This document shows, one piece after another, positions 24,800 through 36,458 of a DNA stretch of 64,000 bases. Below the pieces are notes generated by a model. The model saw nothing but the letters and a program-made list of their open reading frames with translations. It was not told the DNA's origin and did no database searches. The first letter of the stretch is position 1; every line of letters begins with the position of its first letter. A program made the translations under genes and the position numbers. Source of the stretch: Leptodactylus fallax (Eukaryota > Chordata > Amphibia > Anura > Leptodactylidae). The stretch is from contig CAMRHE010000011.1 of the NCBI GenBank assembly GCA_947044405.1, positions 4,942,501 to 5,006,500 of the forward strand, written 5' to 3'.

Positions 24800-26390
24800 C
24801 CCCCCCCCACAGTATAATGCTCTACATGGTATATAATGCTCCACAGTATAAAATGCTCTCCTGAGCCCTTCAGTTTCCCCACATGGTATATAATGCTCCA
24901 CAGTATAAAATGCTCCCCTGAGCCCCCCATTGTGGTCCCACATGGTTTGTAAGGCTCCACACAGTATAATACTCCACAGTGGCCCACACAGTATACTACC
25001 CCTTAGTGGCCCCAGACAGTACAATATGCTCCCCAGCAGCCCCACACAATATAATATGCTCCATACAGTATAATATGCACCCCACAATGCACCCCCTGTA
25101 TAATGCTCCACAGTGGCCTAACACAGTATAACATGCTCCATAATGACCTCCACACAGTATAATATACTCCCCAGAGGGGTTCCCCCAGTATAATGCCCCA
25201 CAGTGGTCCCCCACAGTATAATATGTTCCCCACAGTCCCCCCAGTATAATGCTCTACAACGGCCCCACAGAGTATAATATGCTCCCGAAAAGCCCCACAC
25301 AATATAATACACTCCACAGTGGCCCCAAACAGTATAACAGGCTCCCCACACTGTCCATTCACCCAGTATAAAGCTCCACAGTGGCCCATAGTATAATATG
25401 CTCCCCAGAGGGCCCCCGCTAGTATAATGCTCCACAGTGCCCCCTCCAGTATTTTGCTCCACAGTGGCCCCACGCAATATATTATGCTCCCCAGAGCGTC
25501 CCCCCAGTATAATGTTCCACAGTAGGCCACACGCAGTATAATATGATCCCCGGAGGGCCCCCTAGTATAATGCTCATTAGTCCCCCCCAAATAATGCCCC
25601 ACAGTGGCGCCACACAATATAATATGCTCTGCTGATGCCCCCCCCCAGAATAATGCTCCACAGTGACCCCACTCAGTATAACATGCTCCAGAATGGCCTC
25701 CACACAGTATAATATACTGCTCAGAGAGGTTTCCCCAGTATAATACTCACAGTGGCCCAAAACAGTATAATATGCCCTCCAGAGCCCCCCCCCAGTATAA
25801 TGCTCCACAGTGGCCCAAAACAGTATAACATGCTCTCCAGAGCCCCCCCCAGTATAATGCTCCACGGTGGCCCCGCACAGTATAATATACTGGGGGGCCC
25901 CTCTGGAGAGCATATTATACTGTGTGGGGCCACAGTGGAGCATTATACTGGGGGGGGCTCTGGAGAGCATATTATACTGTGTGGGGCCACTGTGGAGCAT
26001 TATACTGGGGAGGGGGCCCTCTGGAGAACATGTTATATTCTGCGGGGCCTCTATGGAGTATTATAAAGTGGGGGGGCTCTGGAGAGCATGTTATATTCTG
26101 TGGGGCCACTTTGGAGCATTATACTGGGGGGCCCCTCTGGAGAGCATAATGCTCCAAAGTGGCCCCACAGAATATAACATTATCTCCAGAGGCCCCCCCC
26201 CACATTATAATTTTCCACAGAGGCCCCACAGAATATAACATGCTATCCAGAGGGGCCCCTTCCCCAGTATAATGCTCCACATCGGCCCCACACAGTATAA
26301 TATGCTATCCAGAGGGGGCCCCCCAGTATAATATGCTATCCAGAGGGGGCCCCCCAGTATAATGCTCCACAGGGGCCCTACAGTGCTATT
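24800..26390. repeat. Type 2 minisatellite array (CACAGTATAATATGCTCC units)
   Basis: Units of about 30 bp alternate CACAGTATAATATGCTCCCC and AGTATAATGCTCCACAGTGG with GGCCCC linkers for about 1.6 kb. Orientation flips near 25893 and flips back near 26145, giving an inverted segment of about 250 bp. Long frames across it encode only repeats (YNMLSRAPPS, GALYWG) and are not genes. Confidence 0.92.
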
Positions 26391-26868
26391 ATATTATATT
26401 CTGGGGTCTCTTCAGACCCCAGAGTATAATAATCGAAGGCCCGGGGAAAGTAAGGTAAAATAACAAACAGTTATACTCACCTTGTCTTACCTCTGCTGGG
26501 CCTCCTCGCGCTGCTCCGCTATGCCCGCCGGCGACCGCTTCTTCTTCTCTGCAGCTGATGTCACGCGTTGTGGACGTCACCTCTGAGGCCTGTGATTGGG
26601 CCTCAGGCCTCAGCGCCTCAGCAGTGATGTCCGGAACGCCAGAAGATTACGTCGGACGCCAAGGACAGGTGAGTAAAAATGTTTGTTATTTTTACTCACC
26701 TCGGAAAGGGGCCCTGCAGTCCCTTTCGGTTATTGATTTGGCCGGGCCTGACTCCGGGATCCGGAGTCATCTGGTTCCGGATCCCGGGGGCCCCTTTGGG
26801 GACGGGGCCCTGGGCAATTGCCCAGTTTGCCCCCCCCTAACACCGGCCCTGTCTGTATGGTATAACAT
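26390..26868. mobile_element. Hairpin-ended repeat element
   Basis: It opens with the hairpin TCTGGGGTCTCTTCAGACCC, then CAGAGTATAATAATCG. The GGCCCGGGGAAAGTAAGG part and the GGACAGGTGAGTAAAAATG part are roughly inverted, and the stretch ends at GGGCAATTGCCC and ACACCGGCCCTG. Relatives lie at 28495-28745 and 42232-42570, each beside a GTATAAT-type minisatellite. Confidence 0.65.
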
Positions 26869-27141
26869 TTTTACTAAAAGTCTGGTAAACTCTGGAATCC
26901 AACATCCCCCTGTTGAGACATTGCCTCTTTTCCTTAGTGTTCAAGTCACAAGGATTTCAATGCAAAAGGGTGCCTTCACGCATGGAAATTTCTACCTGAA
27001 ATTAAAAGGGTTGTCTCATCATAGCTTATTTTCCTTAAAACCTATATAAGGGCAGGCATGACTATCTGGCATAGTTTTAATATTTTCTTTTTTTATCTTA
27101 TCATACCTGCATTTCCTCCTCACCATCTCTCTGTGTATTGC
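26869..27141. other. Spacer with a TTAA MITE edge
   Basis: TTAAAAGGGTTGTCTCATCA at about 27002 is a T2-type left edge; no matching right edge was located. Confidence 0.35.
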
Positions 27142-27425
27142 TGTGCCCCCATTGTTATTATTATTATTCTTACTTATATAGCGCCATCATATTCCGCAGC
27201 ACTTTACAGATATTGTCAGTCACTGTCCCATATAGGGCTCACAATCTACATTCCCTATCAGTATGTCTTTGGAGTGTTGGAGGAAACCGGAATACCCGGA
27301 GGAAACCCACGCAAACATGGGGAGAACATACAAATCCTTGCAGATGTTGTCCTTGGCAGGATTCGAACCCAGGACTCTAGCGCTGCAAGGCTGCAGTGCT
27401 AACCACTGAGCCACTGTGCTGCCCA
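27142..27425 (-). mobile_element. tRNA-derived SINE with L2-type tail
   Basis: On the minus strand it starts GGGCAGCACAGTGGCTCAGT and continues with the polymerase III A-box-like TGGCTCAGTGGTTAGCAC and B-box-like GGTTCGAATCC. Next come a body (GGAGAACATACAAATCC, inverted) and the tail AAAGTGCTGCGGAATATGAT, GGCGCTATATAAGTAAG and (AAT)n. Box spacing and layout fit the widespread vertebrate SINEs that share an L2 3' tail. The copy is nearly full length. Confidence 0.9.
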
Positions 27426-27699
27426 CTGTTGCTTTTCCAGACCCCCTACACATCCACTATAAGCCACTATCTCTTATAGGGAGATAGAAACCCTGATAAG
27501 GTGCATGTGACCGTTTGGCTCATAAATCACTGCAGGTCAGCTCCATTCATACAAGTAGCTTACTGATAACATATCTGTAGCGATCATCAGCTGCTTTTAC
27601 AGTTCCTGTGCTTTGCATGAGGAGGAGATCTTTGTCTTCTTTTATACACAGCACAAAGGCTGTGAGAGCCCCTGACAATGACTGCAGACAGTTCCTGTT

Positions 27700-28310
27700 C
27701 ACAGGTAACTGCCCCCTTATCAATAATATTTATAAGGCAGTCATTATTTATAAACAGGGATTATTATTTATAAGCAGGGACTATTATTTAAAAAAGGGGG
27801 CTAAGATTCCTTGCTTATAAATAATAATGCCCTCTTATAAATAAGTGTCCCTGCTTATAAATAGTGCCCCTTATCAGTAATTGTCCCTCCTTATAAATAG
27901 TAGTCTCCCTTAGTACTAATAGTTCTCCCTTCTAAATAATAGTCCCCATTTATAGCTAATAGCCCTCCTCCCCGTTATAAATAATAGTTCCCCTTTATTT
28001 ATAAAGAAGGGAACTATTATTTATACAGGGAAACTATTATTTATACAGGGAAACTTATTTATACAGGGGAACTATCATTCATGAGGACTATTATTTTTTA
28101 TGGGAGAACTATTATGAGGAGGGAAACTTTTTTAAGGGGGAACTATTGTTTATAAAGGAGAAAAGTTTTATTTTTTAAGGGGGCTATTATTTATAATATT
28201 TCCCCATTATAATAATATTCTCCCCTTATAAATAATAGTTCCTCCCTTATAATAACCCTCCTTAAAAATAATAGTTCCCCCCACTATAGATAATACTCCC
28301 TTATAAATAA
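27700..28310. repeat. Type 1 minisatellite, with internal inversion
   Basis: Units TTATAAATAATAGTTCCCC change to the inverse (GGGAACTATTATTTATAC) near 27995 around the palindromic junction CCCCTTTATTTATAAAGAAG, then switch back near 28200. Confidence 0.85.
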
Positions 28311-28494
28311 TGTGTCCATGTTCAGAAGTAAGTGCCCCCTCAGCAGTAATTGTCCCCTTTGTCTTTAAAAACCAAAAAAACAATACATCTTATTATATTG
28401 GGATCGGGGTAAGGTTTATACAGATTCCATTCGGACCGAATATGTCTAAACTGAAACTGATACTATTATACTATGGGATCTCTTTAAATCTGGG

Positions 28495-28745
28495 GTATAA
28501 TGATCAAAGACCCAGAGGGAGTGGAGAAACATAACTAACAGTGTTATTTACCTTTCCTGGGCTCCGGTGCGACTCCCTGCTGTGTTCGGGCCTCTTTAGT
28601 GACGTCATTGAAGAGGGCCGAAAATGGCAGGGAGTCGCGCTGGAGTCCAGGAGAGGTGAATAACACTTTTTATGTTTGTCACCTCCCATGGGCCTCCAAT
28701 CATTATACTCTGGGGTCTGAAAAGACCCCAGAGTATAATAATAGT
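28495..28745. mobile_element. Foldback element ending in the TCTGGGGTCTG hairpin
   Basis: GGGCTCCGGTGCGACTCCCTG at about 28558 is matched inverted by CAGGGAGTCGCGCTGGAGTCC at about 28628, with CTTTAGTGACGTCATTGAAG at the centre. The right edge is the perfect short hairpin ACTCTGGGGTCTGAAAAGAC, then CCCAGAGT. Non-coding. Confidence 0.78.
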
Positions 28746-28839
28746 TGATGGGTGGTGAATACCAAAAATCTTAAGTTCTGCTGAAGCCGAAATTTTTGCA
28801 GTATTTGCAGCGAACACTGTAGGGGGCACTGTGGAACAT

Positions 28840-29397
28840 TATACTGTATGGAGGCCACTATGGGACGTTATACTGTGTAGAGGTGCTTCTATGCAACATT
28901 TTACTTTGTGCAGGGGCCACTATGGGACATTTTACTGTGTGGAGGCCCCGAAATGAGATATTATACTGTGTGGAGTTGCCACTATGGGATATTATACTGT
29001 GTGAAGGGACTGCTGTGGGATATTATACTGTGTGAAGGGACTGCTGTGGGACATTACAGTATACAGTGTGAAAGGACCGCTATGGTACATTATACTGTGT
29101 GCAGAGGCCACTATGGGATATTATATTGTGTGCAGGGGCTGCTATGGAACATTTTACTGTGTGGAGGAGCCAAAATGGGACATTATACTATGTGGATGGG
29201 ATACAATGGGACATTATACTGTGTGCAGGGGCTGCTATAGGACATTATATTGTGTGGAGGAGCCACTATGTGATATTATACTGTCTGGAGGCCACTTTGG
29301 GACATTATAGTGTGTGTAAAAGGGGTGTTATGCTGTGTGGGGACCAGGAAAGGGGGCGCTATGCTGTGAGGGGTCCCAGTCTTTGCCAGTTACGCTC
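28840..29397. repeat. Type 3 minisatellite (ATTATACTGTGTG) with element end
   Basis: About seventeen units of roughly 32 bp (GGGACATTATACTGTGTGCA followed by GGGGCCACTAT) end in GTTACGCTCCTG at about 29386-29397. Inverted, CAGGAGCGTAACTGG resembles CAGTGGCGTAACTA at 34925 and CAGTAGCGTAACTA at 41813. The array is thus probably the inside of a CAG-ended transposon. Confidence 0.82.
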
Positions 29398-29429
29398 CTG
29401 CCTCAGAGATATACTAAAAGAAAGCTAGC

Positions 29430-29713
29430 ATCTCTGGGACAAGGTTGAGGACTTTGAAAATTGGTCCCACCGAAATAACTTGAAGATTCTGGGCTTACCG
29501 GGACTGGATCACACAGAACAGGAGTCTGACCATCAGTTGCAGCCAAGAACACGCCAAACCATTGTGAAATACCTGGACTTCCAGGCAGGGCCAGTTTTAG
29601 ACAAAGTGTTGATCTGGGAAAAGTTAAAAGAGGAGCCCCAAATGCTGACATTGAAACAACACCCTCATAGTCTGTCATTTCAGAAGTCAGTGCTGAACTT
29701 CCAGCGGCATTGA
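29430..29713 (+). pseudogene. L1/Tx1-type LINE ORF1 protein remnant
   Basis: In frame from about 29435 the + strand reads DKVEDFENWSHRNNLKILGL, matching the signature of L1-family ORF1p (Transposase_22; usual form KVEDLENRSRRNNLRI.GLPE). It continues to QKSVLNFQRH at 29713 with a region rich in charged residues. ORF1p is an RNA-binding coiled-coil chaperone for LINE RNA. Only about 95 residues remain, with a frame break to the left, and no ORF2 follows. This is a different LINE clade from the CR1/L2 relic. Confidence 0.72.
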
Positions 29714-29714
29714 T

Positions 29715-30317
29715 ATAGTCTTAAAAGATCAGGAAAACAAAAAAAAAATTTGTAAACATATATAGTTGTGAAACCACTATGTGTGTACCACTATACTGGG
29801 GAGAATTATTATCACTAAACAAATACCAGACAAATAAGATCATATAAAGACCACTAAAATCAATAATACCTCTATACAAGTCCCAGATGGTACATGACCT
29901 CCACACTGTGGCTAAATCTATTAGACTACATGCAAAGACAATAGAGTCGTGCACTACACATACTTCTAACCTAAAGAACATCAGATCAATTAAAGGGTTT
30001 TTCTGGCCCCAAATTGATTTTTTATTATGATAACCCATCCACAGGACAGGTCATCAGTCTGTAATCTGTCAAACAGATAAACTGTTCTAGTAGCTTCCGG
30101 GTGCCAGACATTGCTAGTGGACATGATGCAGAACCGCTCCTAATCATGTAATGAGAGCAGCGCTGCACTTACCTAGAACCACCACCATACAGTGGATGGG
30201 GCTGCTGTGCCAATCCTATTACTTGAATAGGAACAGTGCTGCATGCGGCAGTTACGTCTACTGTGGGGTAGACAGCTAACGTATACTCATGATATGGTTG
30301 ATGAGGAGTCTGCCTGA
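29715..30317. other. Intergenic with a TTAA MITE edge
   Basis: TTAAAGGGTTTTTCTGGCCCC at 29990 is a T2-type edge, and ACAGGACAGGTCATCAGTCTG just inside matches that family. The right edge is not evident. Nothing else recognised. Confidence 0.4.
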
Positions 30318-30745
30318 CGGGTGCAGGATTTGGGCCATTGAGCGGATATGTTTGGGACTGCACTGACATTTTGCTAGATTTATATATATCCCTGGAAGGT
30401 ACTATTGTATATCTCTATATATGGGACACTAGAAGGTGGATCTGGCTAAATGCTGGACCATTTTGTGACACACTCAGTAGTGACTCTAGCACCCTTTTGA
30501 TGAAACATTATCACAGCCGTATGCTCTGATTGTATCGTTTAAACAGAGGTTGTTTAGGAGGGGTGCAGTGTTTGGGCCACTGAGTGGATAGACTAGGGAT
30601 TGCATTGACATTCTGCCAGAATTATACGTATCCCTGGAAGGTCCTATTGTATATTTTTATATATGGGACTCTATAGGGTGTATTTGGCTAAGTGCAGGAC
30701 CATTTGGTGACAAACTCAGCAGTGACTCTAGCACCCCTTTGATGC
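30318..30745. repeat. Diverged tandem duplication (about 240-bp period)
   Basis: Segments starting near 30318 and 30560 share TTTGGGCCA, CTGACATTTTGC or TTGACATTCTGC, ATCCCTGGAAGGTACTATTG or ATCCCTGGAAGGTCCTATTG, and GTGACTCTAGCACCCTTTTG or GTGACTCTAGCACCCCTTTG. The second unit ends against the truncated Tc1 copy. Confidence 0.8.
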
Positions 30746-30751
30746 AGTGAC

Positions 30752-31402
30752 TATAGCATCTGGCACAGGGCGTCTTGAATCTGTGCAGGGCACAATGAAA
30801 TCTCAAGATCATCAAGGGATTCTAGAGAGAAATGTTCTGCCCAGTGTCAGAAGGCTTGGTCTCAGTTGCAGGTCATGGGTCTTGCAACAGGATAATGACC
30901 CAAAACACAGCGAAAAACACCCAAGAATGGCTAAGAGGAAAACACTGGACTATTCTGAAGGGCCTTTCTATGAGCCCTGACCTAAATCCTGTTGAGAATC
31001 TTTGAAAGGAGCTGAAACATGCCATCTGGAAAAGGTACCCTTCAAACCCGAGACAACTGGAACAGTTTGCTCATGAGGAGTGGGCCAAAATACCTGTTGA
31101 GAGGTGCAGAAGTCTCATTGACAGTTACAGGAATTGTTTGATTGCAGTGATTGTCTCAAAAGGTTGTGCAACAAAATATTAAAGTTAAGGGTACCATCAT
31201 TTCTGTACAGGCCTGTTTCATGAGTTTTCTTTTTTTAAAAATTCTGTTGAAGCATGGTTGAAAAGCAATGTCTGACTTTCATTTGTTCATTTTCATAGAA
31301 TTTTTATATATTATTACTTTTGTCAGATTCAAGTTATTTCTGTGACCATTGTGGGATTTTCTTCCATTAAATGAGGGGTACCAACAATTTTGTCCACGTG
31401 TG
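30752..31402 (+). mobile_element. Tc1-like element, family A copy 4, 5'-truncated
   Basis: The sequence enters inside the transposase at GCATCTGGCACAGGG and runs through QQDNDPKH, the Glu block and the C-terminus to the right end TTTTGTCCACGTGTG, followed by TA at 31403-31404. No left terminal repeat is present. Stops and frameshifts are frequent; the Glu block reads NPVENL followed by a stop. Confidence 0.88.
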
Positions 31403-31404
31403 TA

Positions 31405-32311
31405 CGTGAGTGACCAGAGTTTATATTAGATCAAGGAGAGAGAGATAAGATATACCTCTGATTACCCCGATATAAGGTGGTTCTCATTCATTCCATGAAC
31501 CAGAAGGGGATAAAGTATTATATTATATTATAGCTCTCTTTTGACCTACTCTGAGTCTAAATAGTGCTGTCTGTATATATTAGACCCTGAGACTTTTATA
31601 TTCTACAGTGGACGTCCTGAGTATATTTTAAATTTAGCATTAATAAAAGCTAAGTTTTAACACTTTTTGTAAGGTGACCAAGATTTACTGTGAAACTTGT
31701 TTAATTACTATTCGTCAAGTTGCCCTCTGTGATTACTAAATTCAAAATCTGAAATTAAAAATTGACATTTTCGGATGAGTTTTAATGTGACTGTTAGGGG
31801 TAAAAAATGACCTTGTCTTGCCACAATAAGAAATTAAATGAGATGATAATTAAAAGGTAATGTTTTAATTCTGTTGCCTTTGCTCCTTTTGGTAATTATA
31901 CAACATTGTTATTCATACACAACATATTCTTAATCCCCTTTGATTATCTTTTTCTGTTTACTCATAGTTTTTGGTAACATATTCCCGTGTACATTATTTC
32001 TCGTCATAAGACGTCATTTTGTGTACATGTAAATAACCATATTTATACTAACGTGAACAAAGAATGAGGCCAGGGTCTGTTAGAAAATACATAGGATGCA
32101 TTTACTCCAACACACTTGTAAGGATTGTGTATATAAAAAAACAGTAATTTTTAAAAAGTATGTTTCCTTTAATGATTATTATTTATGAGTTTGCATACAC
32201 AATATGCCATGTGTTAAGGTGTGTGCATGCTTTAGTAATTATGTTGGTTACTAGCAATAAAGTCTGTTATGTGAAAAAATACACTGGACTCTAGAAAACT
32301 CAGCCTTCTAA
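31405..32311. other. Intergenic, nothing recognised
   Basis: About 900 bp of AT-rich DNA with no clear element ends, tandem repeats or reading frames. Confidence 0.35.
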
Positions 32312-32655
32312 GGCTGTGTTCACACGGAGCTTTTTGGCAGCGGATTTTGACGCGGAATCCACCTCAAAATCCATCTGAAAAAATGCCTCCCATTCATTTC
32401 AATGGGAGTCAGTAGCGTTTTTTTTCCTCTAGCGGAAAAAAAAAAGCGACATGATCTATCTTCAGGCGGATTCCGCCCGTGGTGTCCGCGGCTCGATACT
32501 CCCCTCCTGATTAGGCCCATTCATCCGGGCCTAATCAGGAGCGGGATGCCGCAGTGGAATGCTGATGCACTGCATCGGCATCCCGTTGCAGCAGACCGCA
32601 GCGAAAATTCCAGCAGCGGAAAATTATTTTCATTTTCCGCCGTGTGAACACACCC
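32312..32655. mobile_element. PIF/Harbinger-like MITE ('gtgttcacac' family)
   Basis: Left AGGCTGTGTTCACACGGAGC and inverted right AGGGTGTGTTCACACGGCGG, with TAA on each side (32309-32311 and 32656-32658). Foldback motifs around CCTAATCAGGAG lie in the centre. Confidence 0.82.
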
Positions 32656-32763
32656 TAATGTGTTACGTAGGTGTGTCATTAATGTCATGTGTATTCTATC
32701 TTACGTTGTAAATAAATAAATAAATACACATAAGTAAATGTACACATACCCAAATTTTTATTT

Positions 32764-32886
32764 ATAGAAAGCAGACACCTGCAGCACTCCAATTGATTCA
32801 AAAAAAGTTCAGTGTTTTAATCCAATGTTTTAAAACACTGAACTTTTTTTGAATCAATTGGAGTGCTGCAGGTGTCTGCTTTCTAT
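32764..32886. repeat. Perfect 57-bp-arm palindrome, 9-nt loop
   Basis: The left arm 32764-32820 begins ATAGAAAGCAGACACCTGCA; the right arm 32830-32886 is its exact inverse complement, ending TGCAGGTGTCTGCTTTCTAT. The loop is TCCAATGTT. I found no mismatch when pairing the arms base by base. The right arm continues into CTATACTTTGGGAGATAGCC, which may be the retroelement that the arm came from. Confidence 0.95.
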
Positions 32887-32991
32887 CTATACTTTGGGAG
32901 ATAGCCACATCCCTTCTGGACTTGCACCCAGTTTTTGGTATTGTACTATGCTGCTTTGAAAACTTTTTTTTCTTTCCAAATTTTTATTTAG

Positions 32992-33069
<78 letters not shown>

Positions 33070-33431
33070 ATACGTATTGCACATCACATAATAAACATAA
33101 TACGTATTGCACATCATGAGAGAGTGTACTGGGCATTAATGAAAAACTGCTAGGAGGTGCAGTTTTCGGATGCTGGGAGGGGCTGCTTGGAAAAGCAATG
33201 ATATTTCCACAAACAGGAAGTGTAGCAAGAGACTGAAAATATGAGGAATGGTAAAGATGGCTGAAACACACATAAAGTTACTCAGTTATGTTTGTTCATT
33301 CCTATAACAAGCATTTCCTGCATTTTGTCACACTTTCTTTGTCCTGGATAACCCATTTAAGGTCATATAGGTTGTAGCATTTTGTGTAACTTGGAGAGAT
33401 CCAATGTAACAATAATAATACATTTTAGTTA
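32887..33431. other. Intergenic with microsatellite
   Basis: A (TA)n(CA)n tract at about 32994-33065 and a duplicated TACGTATTGCACATCA (near 33071 and 33101). A TTAA-like MITE edge (GGATAACCCATTTAA) lies near 33346-33360. Nothing coding. Confidence 0.5.
32994..33065. repeat. (TA)n(CA)n microsatellite
   Basis: About twenty TA units followed by about thirteen CA units. Confidence 0.95.
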
Positions 33432-34245
<814 letters not shown>

Positions 34246-34246
34246 T

Positions 34247-34924
34247 ATATATCGCCAATATATTCCACAACACTTTACAAGTCATAGGGTTAAAGTACAG
34301 ACAAAATTAGACCTTACAGAGTAGTAAATCAATTCATACCATGGGAGTGAGGCCCTGCTCAAAAGAGCTTACAATCTATGAAGTAGAGGGGGGTGACACA
34401 AGAGGTATCAGCGGTGGCATAGGAGATAGCATTGTTTATACAGGGGTCCATCATTTTTTTTGATAAAGGTGTAGCTGTATGAGCCAACACCAGCCATTGT
34501 CCTTTTATATATCAATCCAAAGTGCCTGGACATACAAGGTTATAGTCCGATGAGGCTTCATTTGGGGTAATGGGGTAACGTGAACAGTGGAGGGTTAGTT
34601 TTGGGGAGCTTATCTGCAGAAGGAATGAGATTAGGAATTGTGATAGGCGTGCCTGAAAGGATGTGTCTTTAGGTTATGCTTGAAGCTGTAGACGTTGTGA
34701 GTTAATCAGATTGTCTGGGGTAGAGCATTCCAGAGAAGTGGTGCAACTTGGAAGAAGTGGATATGGAAGTTGGAGGTCCTAATAATAGAGGATGATAGTC
34801 TTAGGGATATAGATAGAGATGAGGGAGAAATTGTAGGGAGGGAGATGCAGCACCATGGAGAGCTTTGTGGATGAGGGTGATAAGTTTATATTGTATTCTG
34901 TAGTGAATAGGCAACCAGTGCAGT
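34247..34924. repeat. L2-like dispersed frog repeat, first part
   Basis: The opening stretch (TATATCGCCAATATATTCCACAACACTTTACAA, seen in parts) is the inverse of an L2/SINE 3' tail. The body includes AGAGCTTACAATCTATGAAG and GCATTCCAGAGAAGTGGTGC, phrases of a very common frog repeat. It is split from a probable second part (40764-41810) by a CAG-ended element and an LTR retrotransposon. Confidence 0.55.
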
Positions 34925-35422
34925 CAGTGGCGTAACTAAAGTCTTGTGGGCCCCGATGCAAACTTTTTTCCAGGGCCCCCTACACCTTCCCTAGAGCAAA
35001 TTCTTGATAGTGACGGTTATTGGTGCTGCAGCGATGTCTCAGATACTTGAAAGGGATTCAGCTTTAGTACCCACAACTGCAGTTATCAAGAATACGTTGA
35101 ATGAGCAGCGCAGCGCCCAGCATGTAGACAATACTGGGACAGTATAATATGCTCTACAGTGACCCCCACACCGTATAAAATGCTCCACAGTGGCCCCACA
35201 CAGTATTATATGCTCTAGAGTGGCCCCCACACAGTATCATATGCTCCACAGTGTTCCCCACACATCATATGCTGCATAGTGGCCCCTACACAGTATTATA
35301 TGCTCCACAGAGGCCCCCACACAGTATTATATGCTCCCAAGAGCCCCTTCATAGAGCCCGTACTATTATTATACTTTGGGGTGTCTGAAAGGTACTGGGT
35401 GTTAATGGCATGTAGATTTCTA
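34925..35422. mobile_element. CAG-ended element with type 2 minisatellite
   Basis: It starts CAGTGGCGTAACTAAAGTC and contains about ten units of CACAGTATTATATGCTCCAC from about 35140 to 35335, then the decayed hairpin ATACTTTGGGGTGTCTGAAA. The right end is cut or lost near the LTR element. Confidence 0.6.
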
Positions 35423-35427
35423 TATGT

Positions 35428-35920
35428 TGTAAACATGGGACCCTCGGAGTAGGCTGGTTATCATGGAAGACAGGCAGAGGAAGCGCAGGTTTCAGTTCAC
35501 ACTTGCAGTTTTATTTGGCAACCGTTCACACAGTCCAACTCAAACAGCTTGCTTCAGAATAACGGTACAAAACAAGGTAACATAAATCTTCCTTAGTTCA
35601 GGATACAAAAACAGTTCAGAAGAGCTTCCTTACCAATACAGTTGGTTATCTTGGATTTTCTCCTCCACACTGTGCAGTCTGTATAGCAGCTGACCAGGGT
35701 CTGTATGACAACACAGCTTACTTCTGTTCTACCACATCCACTACTGCTCTGGCAGCTTCCAATTTAAATGCTGCATGCACCTGTCAAGAACACCTGTATT
35801 GGAGTGGACCTGCATTAATTCCCCAATCCCAGGCTCAAGACTCCAGGCCTTATCTCACTGCAAATAATATTCTAAGTGGCAGATATCAGCCATCTAGCAC
35901 TTTACCCTCTGCCTGTCTAC
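35428..35920 (-). repeat. 3' LTR of the Gmr1-type element
   Basis: Direct repeat of 40266-40758. Substitutions include CAT/CAC near the start and a cluster in CCTGCATTAATTCCCC against CCTGCAGCAAGTCCCC. Confidence 0.93.
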
Positions 35921-36029
35921 ATACCCCCCCAGAGGAGAAACAGTGGATTCTTGAGAGGGCATCTGCATTTAAATGGGTCTTCTCTGGTCTATGCTCGACC
36001 ACAAAATCAAAGTCCTGTAATGCCAGGAA

Positions 36030-36407
36030 CTAGCGTGTTACCCTCGCATTGTTGCCCTTATTCTTGCTCATACACTTTAATGGGGCATGGTCTGAGACAA
36101 GCCTGAACTTTATACCCAGCAGGTAATACCTCAGAGAGTCTAAAGCCCACTTTACTGCCATGTACTCTCTTTCCACAATAGAGTAGTTTTTCTCTGCTGT
36201 GTTCAATTTTCGGCTCAAGTACATAACTGGATGTTCTTCCCCATGAACTTCCTGACACATGACAGCCCCTAACTCGACCTCTGACGCATCTGTTTGAACT
36301 ATAAACTCTTTTGAAAAATCTGGGGCCATCAGCACTGGCTGTCTACAGAGTGCCATTTTCAGATTCTTAAATGCCTTTTCAGCTTCTGGTGACCACTGAA
36401 TCATCAC
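36030..36407 (-). pseudogene. RNase H domain (pol)
   Basis: Reads IQWSPEAEKAFKNLKMALCR, then FIVQTDASEVELGAVMCQ (the TDAS block with the first catalytic Asp), YLSRKLNTAEKNYSIVEREY (the E-containing helix) and LVSDHAPLKCMSKNK (final Asp). This is the RT thumb/RNase H region of Ty3/gypsy pol. It ends near the polypurine tract; no integrase follows it, in contrast to ordinary gypsy elements. Confidence 0.9.
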
Positions 36408-36458
36408 CTTTTTTTCCCATTTGTAAGGTCAGACAAAGGTGCTGCCATACTGGCGAAA

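Noticed and set aside
24596..26238. Long overlapping open frames on both strands with Tyr/Gly-rich repeats
   Set aside because: They are translations of the GTATAAT minisatellite; all frames and both strands stay open because the unit lacks stops.
27361..27425. A functional tRNA gene (B box GGTTCGAATCC)
   Set aside because: The tRNA-like part lacks a cloverleaf end and continues into a SINE body and L2 tail.
28908..29428. Open frames rich in WDIILC and GHYTV
   Set aside because: Translation of the type 3 minisatellite, not a protein.
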